Below, piece by piece: positions 26,694-37,570 of a DNA stretch of 64,000 bases. The notes under the pieces were generated by a model that worked only from the letters and a program-made list of their open reading frames with translations, searched no databases and was not told the DNA's origin. The DNA comes from Aquisalimonas lutea (GTDB lineage: Bacteria > Pseudomonadota > Gammaproteobacteria > Nitrococcales > Aquisalimonadaceae), in NCBI RefSeq assembly GCF_030409225.1, contig NZ_JAUFPK010000001.1, forward strand, positions 1,524,733 to 1,588,732, read 5' to 3'. Position 1 is the stretch's first letter. Each line of letters starts with the position of its first letter. The position numbers and the translations under genes were made by a program.

Positions 26694-27780
26694 GGCGCCG
26701 GCCGAGCGCATCGCGCGCCTGGTGCGCCCGGCCGTGCAGGCCATGGAGGCCTATCACGTGCCGCCGGCCGCCGGCATGGTCAAGCTGGACGCCATGGAGA
26801 ATCCGTACCCCTGGCCGGGCGAGCTCCGCGACGCCTGGCTGCAGGCCCTGTCCGGGGTCAGCGTCAACCGCTATCCCGACCCCACGGCGGCGGCGGTCAA
26901 GGAGCGCCTGCGGCGCGAGGCAGCCGTTCCGGACGAAGCGGGGCTGCTGCTGGGCAACGGCTCGGACGAGCTCATCCAGCTCCTCGGCCTGGCACTGGGC
27001 GGCGAGGCGCGGACCGTGCTGACGCCGGCCCCGGGGTTCGCCATGTACCGCCTGATCGCCGGCTTCACCGGCATGGGCTATGCCGAGGTCCTGCTCGGCG
27101 AGAACGATTTCGCCCTGGATACCGAGGCCATGCTGGCGGCCATCGACCGCTACCGGCCGGCCATCGTCTATCTGGCGTATCCCAACAACCCCACGGGGAA
27201 TACGTTCGATGACGCCGGCATGGAGGCGGTGATCCGGGCCGTGCCGGGGATCGTGGTGGTGGACGAGGCCTACGAGCCGTTCTGCGGGCGTACGTGGATG
27301 TCCGCCCTGGCGCAGCACCCCCATCTGCTGGTCATGCGGACCGTATCCAAGATGGGGCTCGCCGGGCTGCGCCTGGGCTACCTGGCGGGGCATCCCGACT
27401 GGCTGGCCCAGCTCGAGAAGTGCCGGCTGCCCTACAACATCAACGCGCTGACCCAGGCCAGCGCCGCGTTCGCCCTGGATCATGCCGGGCACCTGCGGCA
27501 GCAGACCGAGGCGGTCCGCCGCGAGCGCGAGCGGCTCCATCAAGCCCTGGACCAGCGCCCGGAACTGGCAGTGTGGCCCAGCGAGGCGAACTTCATCCTG
27601 TTCCGCACCCCGCCCGGCGGGGCGGGCGCGATTCACGGCCGGCTGCGGGACGACGGCGTTCTCGTCAAGTGCCTGGACGGCGCCCATCGTCTCCTGGCGG
27701 ACTGCCTGCGGGTCACCGTGGGCACGCCGGAAGAGAACGACCGCTTCCTCCGGGCGCTGGATGCCGCCCTGCGGGCCTGA
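26680..27780 (+). CDS. hisC: Histidinol-phosphate aminotransferase HisC
   Basis: A 366-residue fold-type I PLP enzyme. The PLP Lys is in [14 protein letters not shown], with AYPNNPTGN and VDEAYEPF as the other cofactor motifs. The NGSDELIQ element suits the HisC branch. The remaining his genes (hisB, hisH, hisA, hisF, hisI, hisE) are not here, so the pathway is split in this genome. Confidence 0.96.
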   Translation: MSRAEAPAERIARLVRPAVQAMEAYHVPPAAGMVKLDAMENPYPWPGELRDAWLQALSGVSVNRYPDPTAAAVKERLRREAAVPDEAGLLLGNGSDELIQLLGLALGGEARTVLTPAPGFAMYRLIAGFTGMGYAEVLLGENDFALDTEAMLAAIDRYRPAIVYLAYPNNPTGNTFDDAGMEAVIRAVPGIVVVDEAYEPFCGRTWMSALAQHPHLLVMRTVSKMGLAGLRLGYLAGHPDWLAQLEKCRLPYNINALTQASAAFALDHAGHLRQQTEAVRRERERLHQALDQRPELAVWPSEANFILFRTPPGGAGAIHGRLRDDGVLVKCLDGAHRLLADCLRVTVGTPEENDRFLRALDAALRA

Positions 27781-27790
27781 CGGCCGGCGC

Positions 27791-27812
27791 CGCTAGTGTC
27801 CGGGGCAGGACA

Positions 27813-27818
<6 letters not shown>
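27791..27818. terminator. Perfect 11-bp inverted repeat between convergent hisC and the DegS-like gene
   Basis: CGCTAGTGTCC at 27791-27801 and GGACACTAGCG at 27808-27818 are exact complements with a 6-nt loop GGGGCA. The TAG stop of the protease gene (27815-27813) is inside the right arm. Without T-runs it is not a textbook intrinsic terminator, but its position between facing genes suggests bidirectional termination or 3' end protection. Confidence 0.55.
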
Positions 27819-29006
<1,188 letters not shown>

Positions 29007-29095
29007 GTCGGTTCCAGCCGCCTCGGTGTAGAATCGGACGCCATTGTAACCGCAGCGTTGCCGTGGGGAACCATGGTGATGGCAAGGGAGGACCG

Positions 29096-29851
29096 ATGGA
29101 GCCGCGACAGCTCGCCGACTACGTGGACGGACTGCTGGAAGCCCACGCATTCCGCGACTATGCCCCCAACGGCCTGCAGGTCGAGGGCACCCGGCCAGTG
29201 CGACGCCTGGTCTCCGGGGTGACCGCGTGCCAGGCCCTGCTGGATGCGGCCGTGGAGCGCGATGCCGATGCCGTGCTGGTCCACCACGGCTATTTCTGGA
29301 AGAACGAGGACGCCCGGGTGACCGGCATGAAGGCGCAACGGCTGCGCACCCTGCTCGGCCGCGGCATGAGCGTGCTCGCCTATCACCTGCCCCTGGACGC
29401 CCACCCGCGCCTGGGCAACAACGCCTGCCTGGCACGCGATCTCGGGCTGACCGTGACCGATACCTTCGATACCGGCACCGATCGGCCGCTGGGCATGGTG
29501 GGCGAGCCGTCGGAGCCGCTGGCGCTGTCCGCGTTCACCGACCGGGTGGCCGGGGCGCTGGGCCGGGAGCCCGTGACGGTGGCGGGCGGCAGCCACGCCA
29601 TCCGGCGGCTGGCCTGGTGCAGCGGCGGCGGCCAGGGGTTCATCGATCACGTCGCCACCCTGGGCGTGGACCTGTATCTCTCCGGCGAGATCTCGGAGCC
29701 CACGGTGCATACCGCGCGGGAGTGCGGGCTGCACTATGTCGCAGCGGGGCATCATGCCACCGAGCGCGGCGGTGCCCGTGCGCTGGGGGAGCACCTTGCG
29801 GAACGGTTTGATCTCGAGCACGTCTTCGTCGACATCGACAGCCCGGCGTAG
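29096..29851 (+). CDS. Nif3-like dinuclear metal centre protein (YbgI family)
   Basis: A 251-residue protein. Metal-binding His63-His64 are in VLVHHGYFWK, with AYHLPLDAHP in the middle and GHHATERGG near the end supplying further ligands. Nif3/YbgI proteins have a two-metal site but no agreed function; a GTP cyclohydrolase I type 2 label is common. The ATG at 29096 follows GGGAGG. It sits between the DegS-like gene and petABC. Confidence 0.93.
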   Translation: MEPRQLADYVDGLLEAHAFRDYAPNGLQVEGTRPVRRLVSGVTACQALLDAAVERDADAVLVHHGYFWKNEDARVTGMKAQRLRTLLGRGMSVLAYHLPLDAHPRLGNNACLARDLGLTVTDTFDTGTDRPLGMVGEPSEPLALSAFTDRVAGALGREPVTVAGGSHAIRRLAWCSGGGQGFIDHVATLGVDLYLSGEISEPTVHTARECGLHYVAAGHHATERGGARALGEHLAERFDLEHVFVDIDSPA

Positions 29852-29897
29852 ACCCGCCAGACGGGGTGTCCGGCGAAACGCGCAGGGCTCGCCCGGC

Positions 29898-29932
29898 TTG
29901 ACCTCCCGGGTCGGATGTCGGATCCTTGTGCG
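29898..29932 (+). promoter_or_regulatory. Promoter-like element upstream of petABC; copy B of the two-copy element
   Basis: TTGACC at 29898-29903, a 17-bp spacer and GATCCT at 29921-29926, then TGTGCG. The arrangement and much of the sequence match the element ahead of mlaF. It lies 47 bp after the Nif3 stop and about 195 bp ahead of petA, within a 274-bp gap where I see no gene. Confidence 0.4.
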
Positions 29933-30125
29933 CCGTGTCAGCCGGGCCACAGGGGGCTGCTGTGCCCTCGCGCCGGACCAGCGACCACGTCATTCGGGTG
30001 TGCCCCGTGGAACATGCTGGCGCCGTGCGGTGCCCGGGACGCGGCCGCCCGCCGCGAGTCGCCGGCCGTTCGCATTCGCACAAGTACTACCGAGTCCGTT
30101 GTTTCAACCCAGTTAGGGGGCATGA

Positions 30126-30722
30126 ATGAATCAGGAAGGCGCGGACAAGAGCAGGCGCCGCTTTCTGACTGCGGCGACATCCGTGGTCGGAGGGGTGGGC
30201 GCCGCGTTCCTGGCGGTACCCTTTATCGCCTACTGGCGCCCCAGCGCCCGGGCGCAGGCGGCCGGGGCGCCCGTGGAGGTGGATATCTCCGGGCTGGAGC
30301 CCGGGCAGCTGATCAACGTCAAGTGGCGGGGGAACCCGGTCTGGCTGTTCCGCCGGTCGGAGGAGCAGCTGGAGGAGCTGGACACGATCGAGGACGTGCT
30401 GCGGGATCCGGACTCCAGCCAGCCGCAGCAGCCGGAGTACGCGCAGAACCAGTATCGCTCCATCAAGCCGGAGATCATGGTGCTTGTGGGGATCTGCACC
30501 CATCTCGGGTGCTCGCCGCTGTATCGTCCCGAAGAGAAGCCCGAGGGCATCGATGACAAGTGGGTCGGCGGCTTTTTCTGCCCCTGCCACGGCTCGTACT
30601 TCGACCTGGCCGGCCGCGTCTACCAGGGCGTGCCCGCGCCGCTGAACCTCGAGGTGCCGCCCTACTACTTCATCGATGACAGCACGGTCCTCGTGGGCGA
30701 AGACGAAGAAGGAGCAGCCTGA
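30126..30722 (+). CDS. petA: Ubiquinol-cytochrome c reductase Rieske iron-sulfur subunit
   Basis: A 198-residue protein. A twin-arginine type N-terminus (SRRRFLTAATSVVGG) also serves as the membrane anchor. The Rieske 2Fe-2S ligands are Cys124 and His126 in CTHLGC (Cys129 for the disulfide) and Cys152 and His155 in CPCHGS (Cys154 for the disulfide). It accepts an electron from ubiquinol at the Qo site. AGGGGGC lies a few bases upstream. It overlaps petB by one base. Confidence 0.98.
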   Translation: MNQEGADKSRRRFLTAATSVVGGVGAAFLAVPFIAYWRPSARAQAAGAPVEVDISGLEPGQLINVKWRGNPVWLFRRSEEQLEELDTIEDVLRDPDSSQPQQPEYAQNQYRSIKPEIMVLVGICTHLGCSPLYRPEEKPEGIDDKWVGGFFCPCHGSYFDLAGRVYQGVPAPLNLEVPPYYFIDDSTVLVGEDEEGAA

Positions 30723-31957
30723 TGAGCGAGACCAGGACATCCGGCGGGCTGGTCGGCTGGATCGATGACCGTTTCCCCATGACCAAGATGTGGCGCGAGC
30801 ACGTCTCCGAGTACTACGCGCCCAAGAACTTCAACTTCTGGTACTACTTCGGGTCGCTGGCGCTGCTGACGCTGGTCATCCAGGTGGTGACCGGGATCTT
30901 CCTGACCATGAACTACGTCCCCTCCGATGCGCGCGCGTTCCAGTCCGTGGAATACATCATGCGCGACGTCCAGTGGGGCTGGCTCATCCGCTACATCCAT
31001 ACCACGGGGGCGTCGGCCTTCTTCATCGTGGTCTACCTGCACATGTTCCGGGCGCTGCTGTACGGCTCCCACCAGAAGCCCCGGGAGCTGCTGTGGCTGT
31101 TCGGCTGCCTGATCTTCCTGGCGCTGATGGCCGAGGCCTTCATGGGCTACATGCTGCCCTGGGGGCAGATGTCCTACTGGGGCGCGCAGGTAATCATCTC
31201 GCTGTTCGGCACGATTCCCTACATCGGGCCCGACCTGGCGCAGTGGATCCGCGGCGATTTCGTCGTCTCCGAGATCACGCTGAACCGCTTCTTTGCGCTG
31301 CACGTGGTCGCCGTGCCGCTGGTGATCATCTTCCTGGTAGTGGCCCATATCCTGGCGCTGCACGAGGTCGGGTCGAACAATCCCGACGGCGTGGACATCA
31401 AGAAGAACAAGGACGAAAACGGCGTACCGAAGGACGGCATCCCCTTCCACCCGTACTACACGGTGAAGGACCTGGTCGGCGTCGGGGTGTACTTCATCCT
31501 GTTCTCGGTGATCGTTTTCTATCTCCCCGAGTTCTTCGGCATGTTCATCGAGGCGCCGAACTTCGAGAAGGCCAACCCGCAGGTCACGCCGGACCACATT
31601 GCGCCCGTGTGGTATTTCGCGGCCTTCTACGCCATGCTCCGCGGCGTCCCCGACGCCTTCGGCGGTGTGGTGGTCATGGGCACGGCGGTGCTGATCCTGT
31701 TCGTGCTGCCCTGGCTGGACCGGGGCAAGGTCCGCTCGATCCGCTACCGGGGGCTGAGCTACAAGGTGGCCCTGACCCTGTTCGCCCTGTCGTTCGTGCT
31801 GCTGACCTACCTGGGCACGCAGCCGCCGACCACGGTGTACACGATGCTGGCCCGGCTGGGAACGGTGGTGTACTTCGGCTTCTTCGTCTTCCTGTTCATC
31901 TACACGGCCTTCGGCCTGGAAAAGACCAAGCCGGTTCCGGAAAGGGTGACGTCCTGA
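30722..31957 (+). CDS. petB: Ubiquinol-cytochrome c reductase cytochrome b subunit
   Basis: A 411-residue integral membrane protein with eight or more helices. It has the haem-ligand His pairs in helices B and D (the first in RYIHTTGASAFFIVVYLHMF) and the Qo-site PDHIAPVWYF (PEWY-type, here PVWY) sequence. It is a full-length bc1-type b subunit, not a split b6/subunit IV. Start and stop overlap petA and petC by single bases. Confidence 0.98.
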   Translation: MSETRTSGGLVGWIDDRFPMTKMWREHVSEYYAPKNFNFWYYFGSLALLTLVIQVVTGIFLTMNYVPSDARAFQSVEYIMRDVQWGWLIRYIHTTGASAFFIVVYLHMFRALLYGSHQKPRELLWLFGCLIFLALMAEAFMGYMLPWGQMSYWGAQVIISLFGTIPYIGPDLAQWIRGDFVVSEITLNRFFALHVVAVPLVIIFLVVAHILALHEVGSNNPDGVDIKKNKDENGVPKDGIPFHPYYTVKDLVGVGVYFILFSVIVFYLPEFFGMFIEAPNFEKANPQVTPDHIAPVWYFAAFYAMLRGVPDAFGGVVVMGTAVLILFVLPWLDRGKVRSIRYRGLSYKVALTLFALSFVLLTYLGTQPPTTVYTMLARLGTVVYFGFFVFLFIYTAFGLEKTKPVPERVTS

Positions 31958-32688
31958 TGAGAAAAATCCTGCTAATGCTGACGCTCGTCGTCCTTCCAGC
32001 CGTGGGCTGGACAGCGGGTGGCGGTGGTGATCGCCTGGATCCGGAAGTGGATCCGCACGACAAGGCCTCGCTGCAGCGGGGGGCCAAGCTGTTCGCGAAC
32101 TACTGCATGGCCTGTCATGAGGCGGAGCTGATCCGCTACAATCGCATCGCCAACGATCTGGGGCTGGACGAGGATCTGGTCGAGCAGTACCTGATGTTCA
32201 AGCCGGACACCCAGATCCACGACCCCATGACCAACGCCATGACCGAGGCGGACGCGGAGCAGTGGTTCGGGGTACCGGTGCCGGATCTGTCCCTGACGGC
32301 CCGGCGCCACGGGCCGGGCTACATCTATACGTTCCTCAACCGGTTCTACGTGGATGAGGAATCGCCCACCGGCTACAACAACACCGTCATCGAGGGAACG
32401 GCCATGCCGCACGTCCTGGAGACCCTCCAGGGGCGGCAGAAGCCGGTCTACGAAGAGGGCCACGAGGACGAGGCCCCGGTGGACTTCGAGGTGGAGGAAG
32501 GCACCGGCTCCATGAGCCAGGCCGAGTACCGGGCGGCGACCCGGGATATCACCAACTTCCTCGACTACGTCGCCGAGCCGGTCAAGGCCCAGCGGCAGAA
32601 TCTCGGTGTCTGGGTCCTGCTGTTCTTCGCCGTCTTCACGGTGCTGGCGTACTTCCTCAAGAAAGAGTTCTGGAAGGACGTCCATTGA
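31957..32688 (+). CDS. petC: Ubiquinol-cytochrome c reductase cytochrome c1 subunit
   Basis: A 243-residue precursor with a signal peptide (MRKILLMLTLVVLPAVGWTA), the haem site CMACH (Cys50, Cys53, His54), the axial Met region in EGTAMPHVL and a C-terminal membrane anchor VWVLLFFAVFTVLAYFL. It passes electrons to soluble cytochrome c. The three-gene operon is complete. c1 ends 52 bp before sspA, a common arrangement in gammaproteobacteria. Confidence 0.97.
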   Translation: MRKILLMLTLVVLPAVGWTAGGGGDRLDPEVDPHDKASLQRGAKLFANYCMACHEAELIRYNRIANDLGLDEDLVEQYLMFKPDTQIHDPMTNAMTEADAEQWFGVPVPDLSLTARRHGPGYIYTFLNRFYVDEESPTGYNNTVIEGTAMPHVLETLQGRQKPVYEEGHEDEAPVDFEVEEGTGSMSQAEYRAATRDITNFLDYVAEPVKAQRQNLGVWVLLFFAVFTVLAYFLKKEFWKDVH

Positions 32689-32740
32689 CCTGCGGGGTGC
32701 CGGTTCGTGCCCGGCATCCCGCCGTACGCGGGAGTGCCGA

Positions 32741-33364
32741 ATGGCCTCAGTGAACAAGCGTTCCATCATGACCCTGTTCTCCGGGGCGAGCTGCCCCTAC
32801 AGCCACCGGGTACGCTTTGTTCTGGCCGAGAAGGGAATCCAGGCCGAGATCCACAACGTGGACGCGGACGCCGTCCCCGAGGATCTCATGGAACTCAATC
32901 CCTACGGGGGCGTACCGACGCTGGTGGACAGGGACCTGTGTCTCTATGAACCGAAGATCATTGTCGAGTACCTGGACGAGCGCTTTCCGCATCCGCCCAT
33001 GATGCCGGTGGATCCGGTGTCGCGGGCCAAGGCGCGGCTCGCCCAGTACCGTATCGAGCGCGACTGGTACGGGCTGCTCGAGGATCTCGAGCACGGCGAC
33101 AAGGCGGCCCGGGAACGCGCCGCCCGGGCCCTGCGGGAAGAGCTGATTGCGGCGGACGAGCTGTTCGCCCAGGAAGAGTGGTTTCTCAGCGAGGAGCGTA
33201 CCGTCATGGACCTGGCGCTTGCGCCGCTGCTCTGGCGTCTGGCGCGGTACGGCGCCGACCCGGGGGACGACGCCCCGGCGCTGCGCGCCTACCGCGAGCG
33301 CCTGTTCGGCCTGGATGTCTTCCAGGCCAGCCTGACCGACGTCGAGCGCACCATGCGCGGGTGA
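32741..33364 (+). CDS. sspA: Stringent starvation protein A
   Basis: A 207-residue GST-fold protein that binds RNA polymerase and affects stationary-phase and acid tolerance genes in E. coli. The N-terminal thioredoxin-like domain is TLFSGASCPYSHRVRFVLAEKG, and the family motif YGGVPTLVDRDLCLYEP is present. The C-terminal helical domain is complete. The ATG at 32741 gives MASVNKRS. It is followed by sspB, 64 bp downstream. Confidence 0.95.
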   Translation: MASVNKRSIMTLFSGASCPYSHRVRFVLAEKGIQAEIHNVDADAVPEDLMELNPYGGVPTLVDRDLCLYEPKIIVEYLDERFPHPPMMPVDPVSRAKARLAQYRIERDWYGLLEDLEHGDKAARERAARALREELIAADELFAQEEWFLSEERTVMDLALAPLLWRLARYGADPGDDAPALRAYRERLFGLDVFQASLTDVERTMRG

Positions 33365-33428
33365 TGAGAAGGTCAGTACGTACAATTCGCAAGGAATACC
33401 GGGCCCGTGCCCGGGGAGTCTGCTCGTG

Positions 33429-33842
33429 ATGGATGTCCCGATGACCTCAAGTCGTCCCTACCTGATCCGCGCCCTCTACGACTGGATCGTGGACAACGGC
33501 CTCACCCCGTATCTGCTGGTGGACGTGACCAAGGAAGGCCTGTACGCGCCCATGGAATACGCCGACAACGGCCGGCTGGTGCTCAACATCTCCCAGCGGG
33601 CGGTGCGGGCGCTGGAGCTCGGCAACGACCTGATTGCCTTCAGCGGGCGGTTCGGCGGCAACGCCCTGGACGTGGAAGTCCCCGTGCGGGCGGTCATGGC
33701 CATCTATGCCCGGGAGAACGGGCAGGGCATGCTGTTCAATGACACCGATGACGACCCGCCGCCGTCGGGCAGCGACGGCGAGCAGTCCACGGACAACCAG
33801 GCGCAGACGTCCCGGCGGCCGAATCTCCGCGTCGTGAAATAG
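33429..33842 (+). CDS. sspB: ClpXP adaptor SspB
   Basis: A 137-residue adaptor that brings ssrA-tagged proteins to ClpXP. The substrate-binding domain starts RPYLIRALYDWIVDNGLTPYL. A disordered acidic linker (DTDDDPPPSGSDGEQ) leads to the ClpX-binding tail NLRVVK. GTG 33426 and ATG 33429 are both in frame after GGGGAG; ATG 33441 is another option. It is convergent with dolP, with 7 bp between them. Confidence 0.95.
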   Translation: MDVPMTSSRPYLIRALYDWIVDNGLTPYLLVDVTKEGLYAPMEYADNGRLVLNISQRAVRALELGNDLIAFSGRFGGNALDVEVPVRAVMAIYARENGQGMLFNDTDDDPPPSGSDGEQSTDNQAQTSRRPNLRVVK

Positions 33843-33849
33843 CCTCGCG

Positions 33850-34440
33850 TCAGTCGGGGTAGTCGAACAGCCGGACCACTTCGCGGACGCCGCTGATCCG
33901 CCGCACCGTGTCCACCACTGCGTCCGCCTCGTCCCGGGTCACCGGCCCCAGCAGGTACAGCCGCGCCCGCTCGGCCACAATGCGGATGCGGCCGGTGTCC
34001 AGGCTTTCCGGCTCGTCCAAGGTCGTGACCCGGGTGCGTGCGGCGGCCGCCAGCAGGCTGTCGCGGGTGCGCGCGAACACCGAGCTCAGGGGGGCGATGA
34101 CGAGCTCGTTGTAGACGGCGTCGGCGCCGCTTTTCTCCCGGGCCAGGCGCGCGATGCGCCGCCCCGTCTCGCGGTCCGGGACCTCGCCGGTGAGCAGGGC
34201 GGTAGCGTGGAAGACCGTGACGTTGATATGGGACTCGTACTGCAGGGTCTCGTCGCTGAAGATCTCCGCCATGATCCGCGAGCGGATCCGCTGGTCCGCG
34301 ATGCGGTCGCCCAGGGAACGCGCCTGCGGGGCGTCGCCCGGGGCGGCACCGCCACTGTCGGGCGCGCTCGCGCAGCCGGCGGCGGCAAGGGCCAGCACGG
34401 CGACGATGAGCCACGTTGCCCGGGTTCGCCAGTGCAGCAT
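33850..34440 (-). CDS. dolP: Division/outer-membrane stress-associated lipoprotein DolP (dual BON domain)
   Basis: A 196-residue lipoprotein. The lipobox AAAGC puts the acylated Cys at 23. Two BON domains follow: first LGDRIADQRIRSRIMAEIF to about 115, second LDTGRIRIVAERARLYLLG to about 190. DolP supports outer membrane integrity and is often under sigma-E. The order yraN-diaA-dolP on the same strand matches E. coli. It starts 4 nt after the diaA stop. Confidence 0.92.
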   Translation of the reverse strand: MLHWRTRATWLIVAVLALAAAGCASAPDSGGAAPGDAPQARSLGDRIADQRIRSRIMAEIFSDETLQYESHINVTVFHATALLTGEVPDRETGRRIARLAREKSGADAVYNELVIAPLSSVFARTRDSLLAAAARTRVTTLDEPESLDTGRIRIVAERARLYLLGPVTRDEADAVVDTVRRISGVREVVRLFDYPD

Positions 34441-34444
34441 GCGC

Positions 34445-35056
<612 letters not shown>

Positions 35057-35100
35057 TTAGCGGGACTCTACGAGTGTCCTGTGGCCCGAGTTCGCTGGAT

Positions 35101-35173
35101 CTTGCCTGACCTCCGGGCCGCCGAGGCAAGGCTTTCGGTCCGAGAGGCCGGCGCGCCCTGCGGCGCGGCCGGC
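35101..35173 (-). terminator. Two inverted repeats between yraN and diaA
   Basis: CTTGCCT at 35101-35107 pairs with AGGCAAG at 35124-35130. GCCGGCGCGCC at 35147-35157 pairs, with one bulged base, with GGCGCGGCCGGC at 35162-35173. They fill a 178-bp gap without a gene. They could end the lpoA-yraN transcript and leave diaA-dolP on a separate promoter. Confidence 0.4.
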
Positions 35174-35213
35174 AGCACCGCATCAGCGGCCCGGCGGCGG
35201 GCGCCGGCGCCGG

Positions 35214-35570
35214 TCACGCCCCGCTGTCGAACGCGTTCGCTACCCATTGCAGGTCATCCCCGGTGATCGCCACCACGTCGAAGCGGCACGGGCGGTCCAG
35301 CCGGTGCCGCTGGAGGTAGGCGTGTGCCGCGCGGATGAGCCGTTGCTGCTTGACCGGGCCTACCGATTCCAGGGGGCTTCCGTGTGCCGCCGCCCTGCGG
35401 AAGCGTACCTCGACGAAGACCAGCGTGGCGCCGTCCTCCATGACCAGGTCGATCTCGCCCCGGCGCGAGCGTGCGTTGCGTTCCCGCAGCCGCAGGCCCC
35501 GGGCCTGGAGATAGCGACAGGCCCGCTGCTCGGCCGATTGTCCGCGTTCCCTGCGGCTTGGTCCCTGCAT
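35214..35570 (-). CDS. UPF0102 family protein YraN
   Basis: A 118-residue protein with the nuclease-like core of the UPF0102 family: GRGAE-type start here SAEQRACRYLQARGL, then RRGEIDLVMEDGATLVFVEVRFR, the Glu/Asp-Glu-x-Lys-like arrangement of Holliday-junction resolvase folds. No activity is proven for most members. The neighbourhood with lpoA upstream and diaA downstream is conserved in gammaproteobacteria. Confidence 0.92.
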   Translation of the reverse strand: MQGPSRRERGQSAEQRACRYLQARGLRLRERNARSRRGEIDLVMEDGATLVFVEVRFRRAAAHGSPLESVGPVKQQRLIRAAHAYLQRHRLDRPCRFDVVAITGDDLQWVANAFDSGA

Positions 35571-35593
35571 GTGCGGCTACTTCGGGCAAAGGG

Positions 35594-37513
35594 TCAGTCT
35601 GCGGCGGCACCGTCGCCGCCGGCCGCGTCCAGCCCCGGGAGCTGCTCGCGTTCGCCTGATGGTTGCAGGCGTTCCACCTCGCCGTCGTGGAAGCGTGCCG
35701 GCAGCACCTCGCGGTGGACGTGGCCGCTGCCGTCAATGCGCAGCAGACCGGTCGCCCCTTCCAGGCGCTCGCCCTGGTTGTTGCGCAAGGTGGCCAGGTA
35801 CGGAATCAGGCGATAGGCATCGGTGCCCAGGGCGTACAGCGGCGCGTGCCGGTCGACGTCGTCCCAGATGCCTGCCAGCCGGGAGCGCGTCGGCTGGAGG
35901 GCGTCGCCCTCGCCAAGCATCCACGGCATGTCGAAAAAGACCACGCCGGCCATGTCCCGGGATTCGGCGACATCCTCGCGCCCCTCCCACGCGTGGGAAG
36001 TGGCCATCACGGGCAGGTCGAGGGCGTGGTGGAAGCGCAGCTGCGGGCGAATGAGGCGCGCCTGTCGGGGGAAGGCCGCCACGAACACCACATCGACATC
36101 CTGGCGGCGCCGCGGCTCGAACTCGATGGCGCGGTTGATGGTCCCGCGGAGCCGGCTGGCGCGTTCGCTGCTGGCCTCCAGGGCGAGCATGCGGCGGATC
36201 GGCAGGGAGAAATCGGTCTGGTCCTCGCGGTAGCGCTCCCGCGCAACCACGGTACCGCCTTCGGCGTCGTAGGCCTGCGCGAAGGCCTCGCCGATGCGCT
36301 CGCCCCAGTCGTTGGCCGGGTGGAGCACCGCGGCGCGGCGATGACCGCTGGCAAGGGCGTGGCTGGCGGCCTGCCGCGCCTCGTGCTCCGGCAGCAGGCC
36401 GAAGCGGAAGAGATTGCCCGGGAGCTCGTCCTCGCGGCTGGAGCGGTTCAGCGCCAGCATGGGCACGGGCAGCGTGCTGCTTTCCGCGAACACGTCCACG
36501 GCCGGGCGGGTGAGTGGCCCCACCACCAGATCGGTCCCCGACTGGACCGCCTGCATGTAGGCGGCCCAGGGGTCCTCTCCGTCCTCGCCGATGTCCCGGA
36601 TCCGGATCTCCGGGGCGCGGTCGTCGTCCACCAGGCGGGCCGCCAGGAAACCGTTGCGCACTGCTTGCGCCGCCGCCGCGCGGCCGCCGGACAGCGGCAG
36701 GAGCAGCGTGATCCGCTCCGGGTCCAGGACCTGGGTGCGGTACCTCGCCATGATGTCTTCGGCGATCCGCCCGGCCGCCGGATGATCGGGATAGCGCTCC
36801 CGCCACTGCGCCACGGCCTCTTCCATGCGCTGCGGGTCGAGCCGGTAGTTGCGCACGAGGAAGGTGAGCTCGATCCAGCCGCCGTAGACGTCGGGCGCCG
36901 GCGGCATCCGCTCGCGCAGCCGCTCCATGGGGACCTCGGCGAGGGTGTCCCGCAGCTGCTCCCGGTTGCGCTCGAGGCGCTCGCCGTCCGGCAGCAGTTT
37001 CTCCAGGCCGGCACGCGTCTCGGCGCTGGCCAGCAGCCGGCCCAGGCGGTATTCGGCGTCGGCCCGCGTCTCCAGCAGGTCGGCGGCCCGCCGGGTTTCG
37101 CTGGGCAGCCGCCGGTTCACGCGTTCCAGGGCGGTCTCGTAGTCGCCCCGTGCCAGGGCCACTCGCGCCAGGACCACGCTGCGGAAATCGACGATGGCGG
37201 CGGGGCTGTCCTCGTCTACGGCGATCCGCCGCGCCAGGCGCTCGCCGCGCTCCAGGCGGCCCGAGTCCACCAGGGTGGCCGCCGCGCGCAGGGTGTACTC
37301 CTGCTGCAGGGGCGGGTCTTCCGCCTCGGCGGCGTCCAGGAAGGCGGCCGCGGCCGCCTCCGGGTCACCATCGGCAAGGGCCTGCTCGGCCCGGTCCACG
37401 GCGGGGTGGCGCTGGCGCTCTTCCTGCAGCGGCGCGCAGGCCGCCAGCACCGCGACGAGCAGGAAAACGGCCAGGCGCGCCGGCCATCTGGGGAACTGGT
37501 CGTGCATCGACAT
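35594..37513 (-). CDS. lpoA: Penicillin-binding protein activator LpoA
   Basis: A 639-residue outer-membrane lipoprotein, lipobox LAAC with Cys26. The N-terminal part (about 30-250) is TPR-like, and the C-terminal part (from about 265) is a periplasmic-binding-protein fold of the YraM type, with ITLLLPLSGGRAAAAQAVRNG. It reaches through the peptidoglycan to activate PBP1a. ATGs at 37513 and 37507 are both possible starts. It is divergent from rsmI, the usual layout. Confidence 0.93.
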   Translation of the reverse strand: MSMHDQFPRWPARLAVFLLVAVLAACAPLQEERQRHPAVDRAEQALADGDPEAAAAAFLDAAEAEDPPLQQEYTLRAAATLVDSGRLERGERLARRIAVDEDSPAAIVDFRSVVLARVALARGDYETALERVNRRLPSETRRAADLLETRADAEYRLGRLLASAETRAGLEKLLPDGERLERNREQLRDTLAEVPMERLRERMPPAPDVYGGWIELTFLVRNYRLDPQRMEEAVAQWRERYPDHPAAGRIAEDIMARYRTQVLDPERITLLLPLSGGRAAAAQAVRNGFLAARLVDDDRAPEIRIRDIGEDGEDPWAAYMQAVQSGTDLVVGPLTRPAVDVFAESSTLPVPMLALNRSSREDELPGNLFRFGLLPEHEARQAASHALASGHRRAAVLHPANDWGERIGEAFAQAYDAEGGTVVARERYREDQTDFSLPIRRMLALEASSERASRLRGTINRAIEFEPRRRQDVDVVFVAAFPRQARLIRPQLRFHHALDLPVMATSHAWEGREDVAESRDMAGVVFFDMPWMLGEGDALQPTRSRLAGIWDDVDRHAPLYALGTDAYRLIPYLATLRNNQGERLEGATGLLRIDGSGHVHREVLPARFHDGEVERLQPSGEREQLPGLDAAGGDGAAAD

Positions 37514-37570
37514 GGCGGATCCGTCACTATGGCGGGCTTGAGTCTATCAGCAACCACGACAGGGGGGAAC

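Noticed and set aside
35663-37570. Long N-terminal extension of RsmI
   Set aside because: It runs antisense through lpoA. The ribosome site AGGGGGG before GTG 37571 and family length fix the start.
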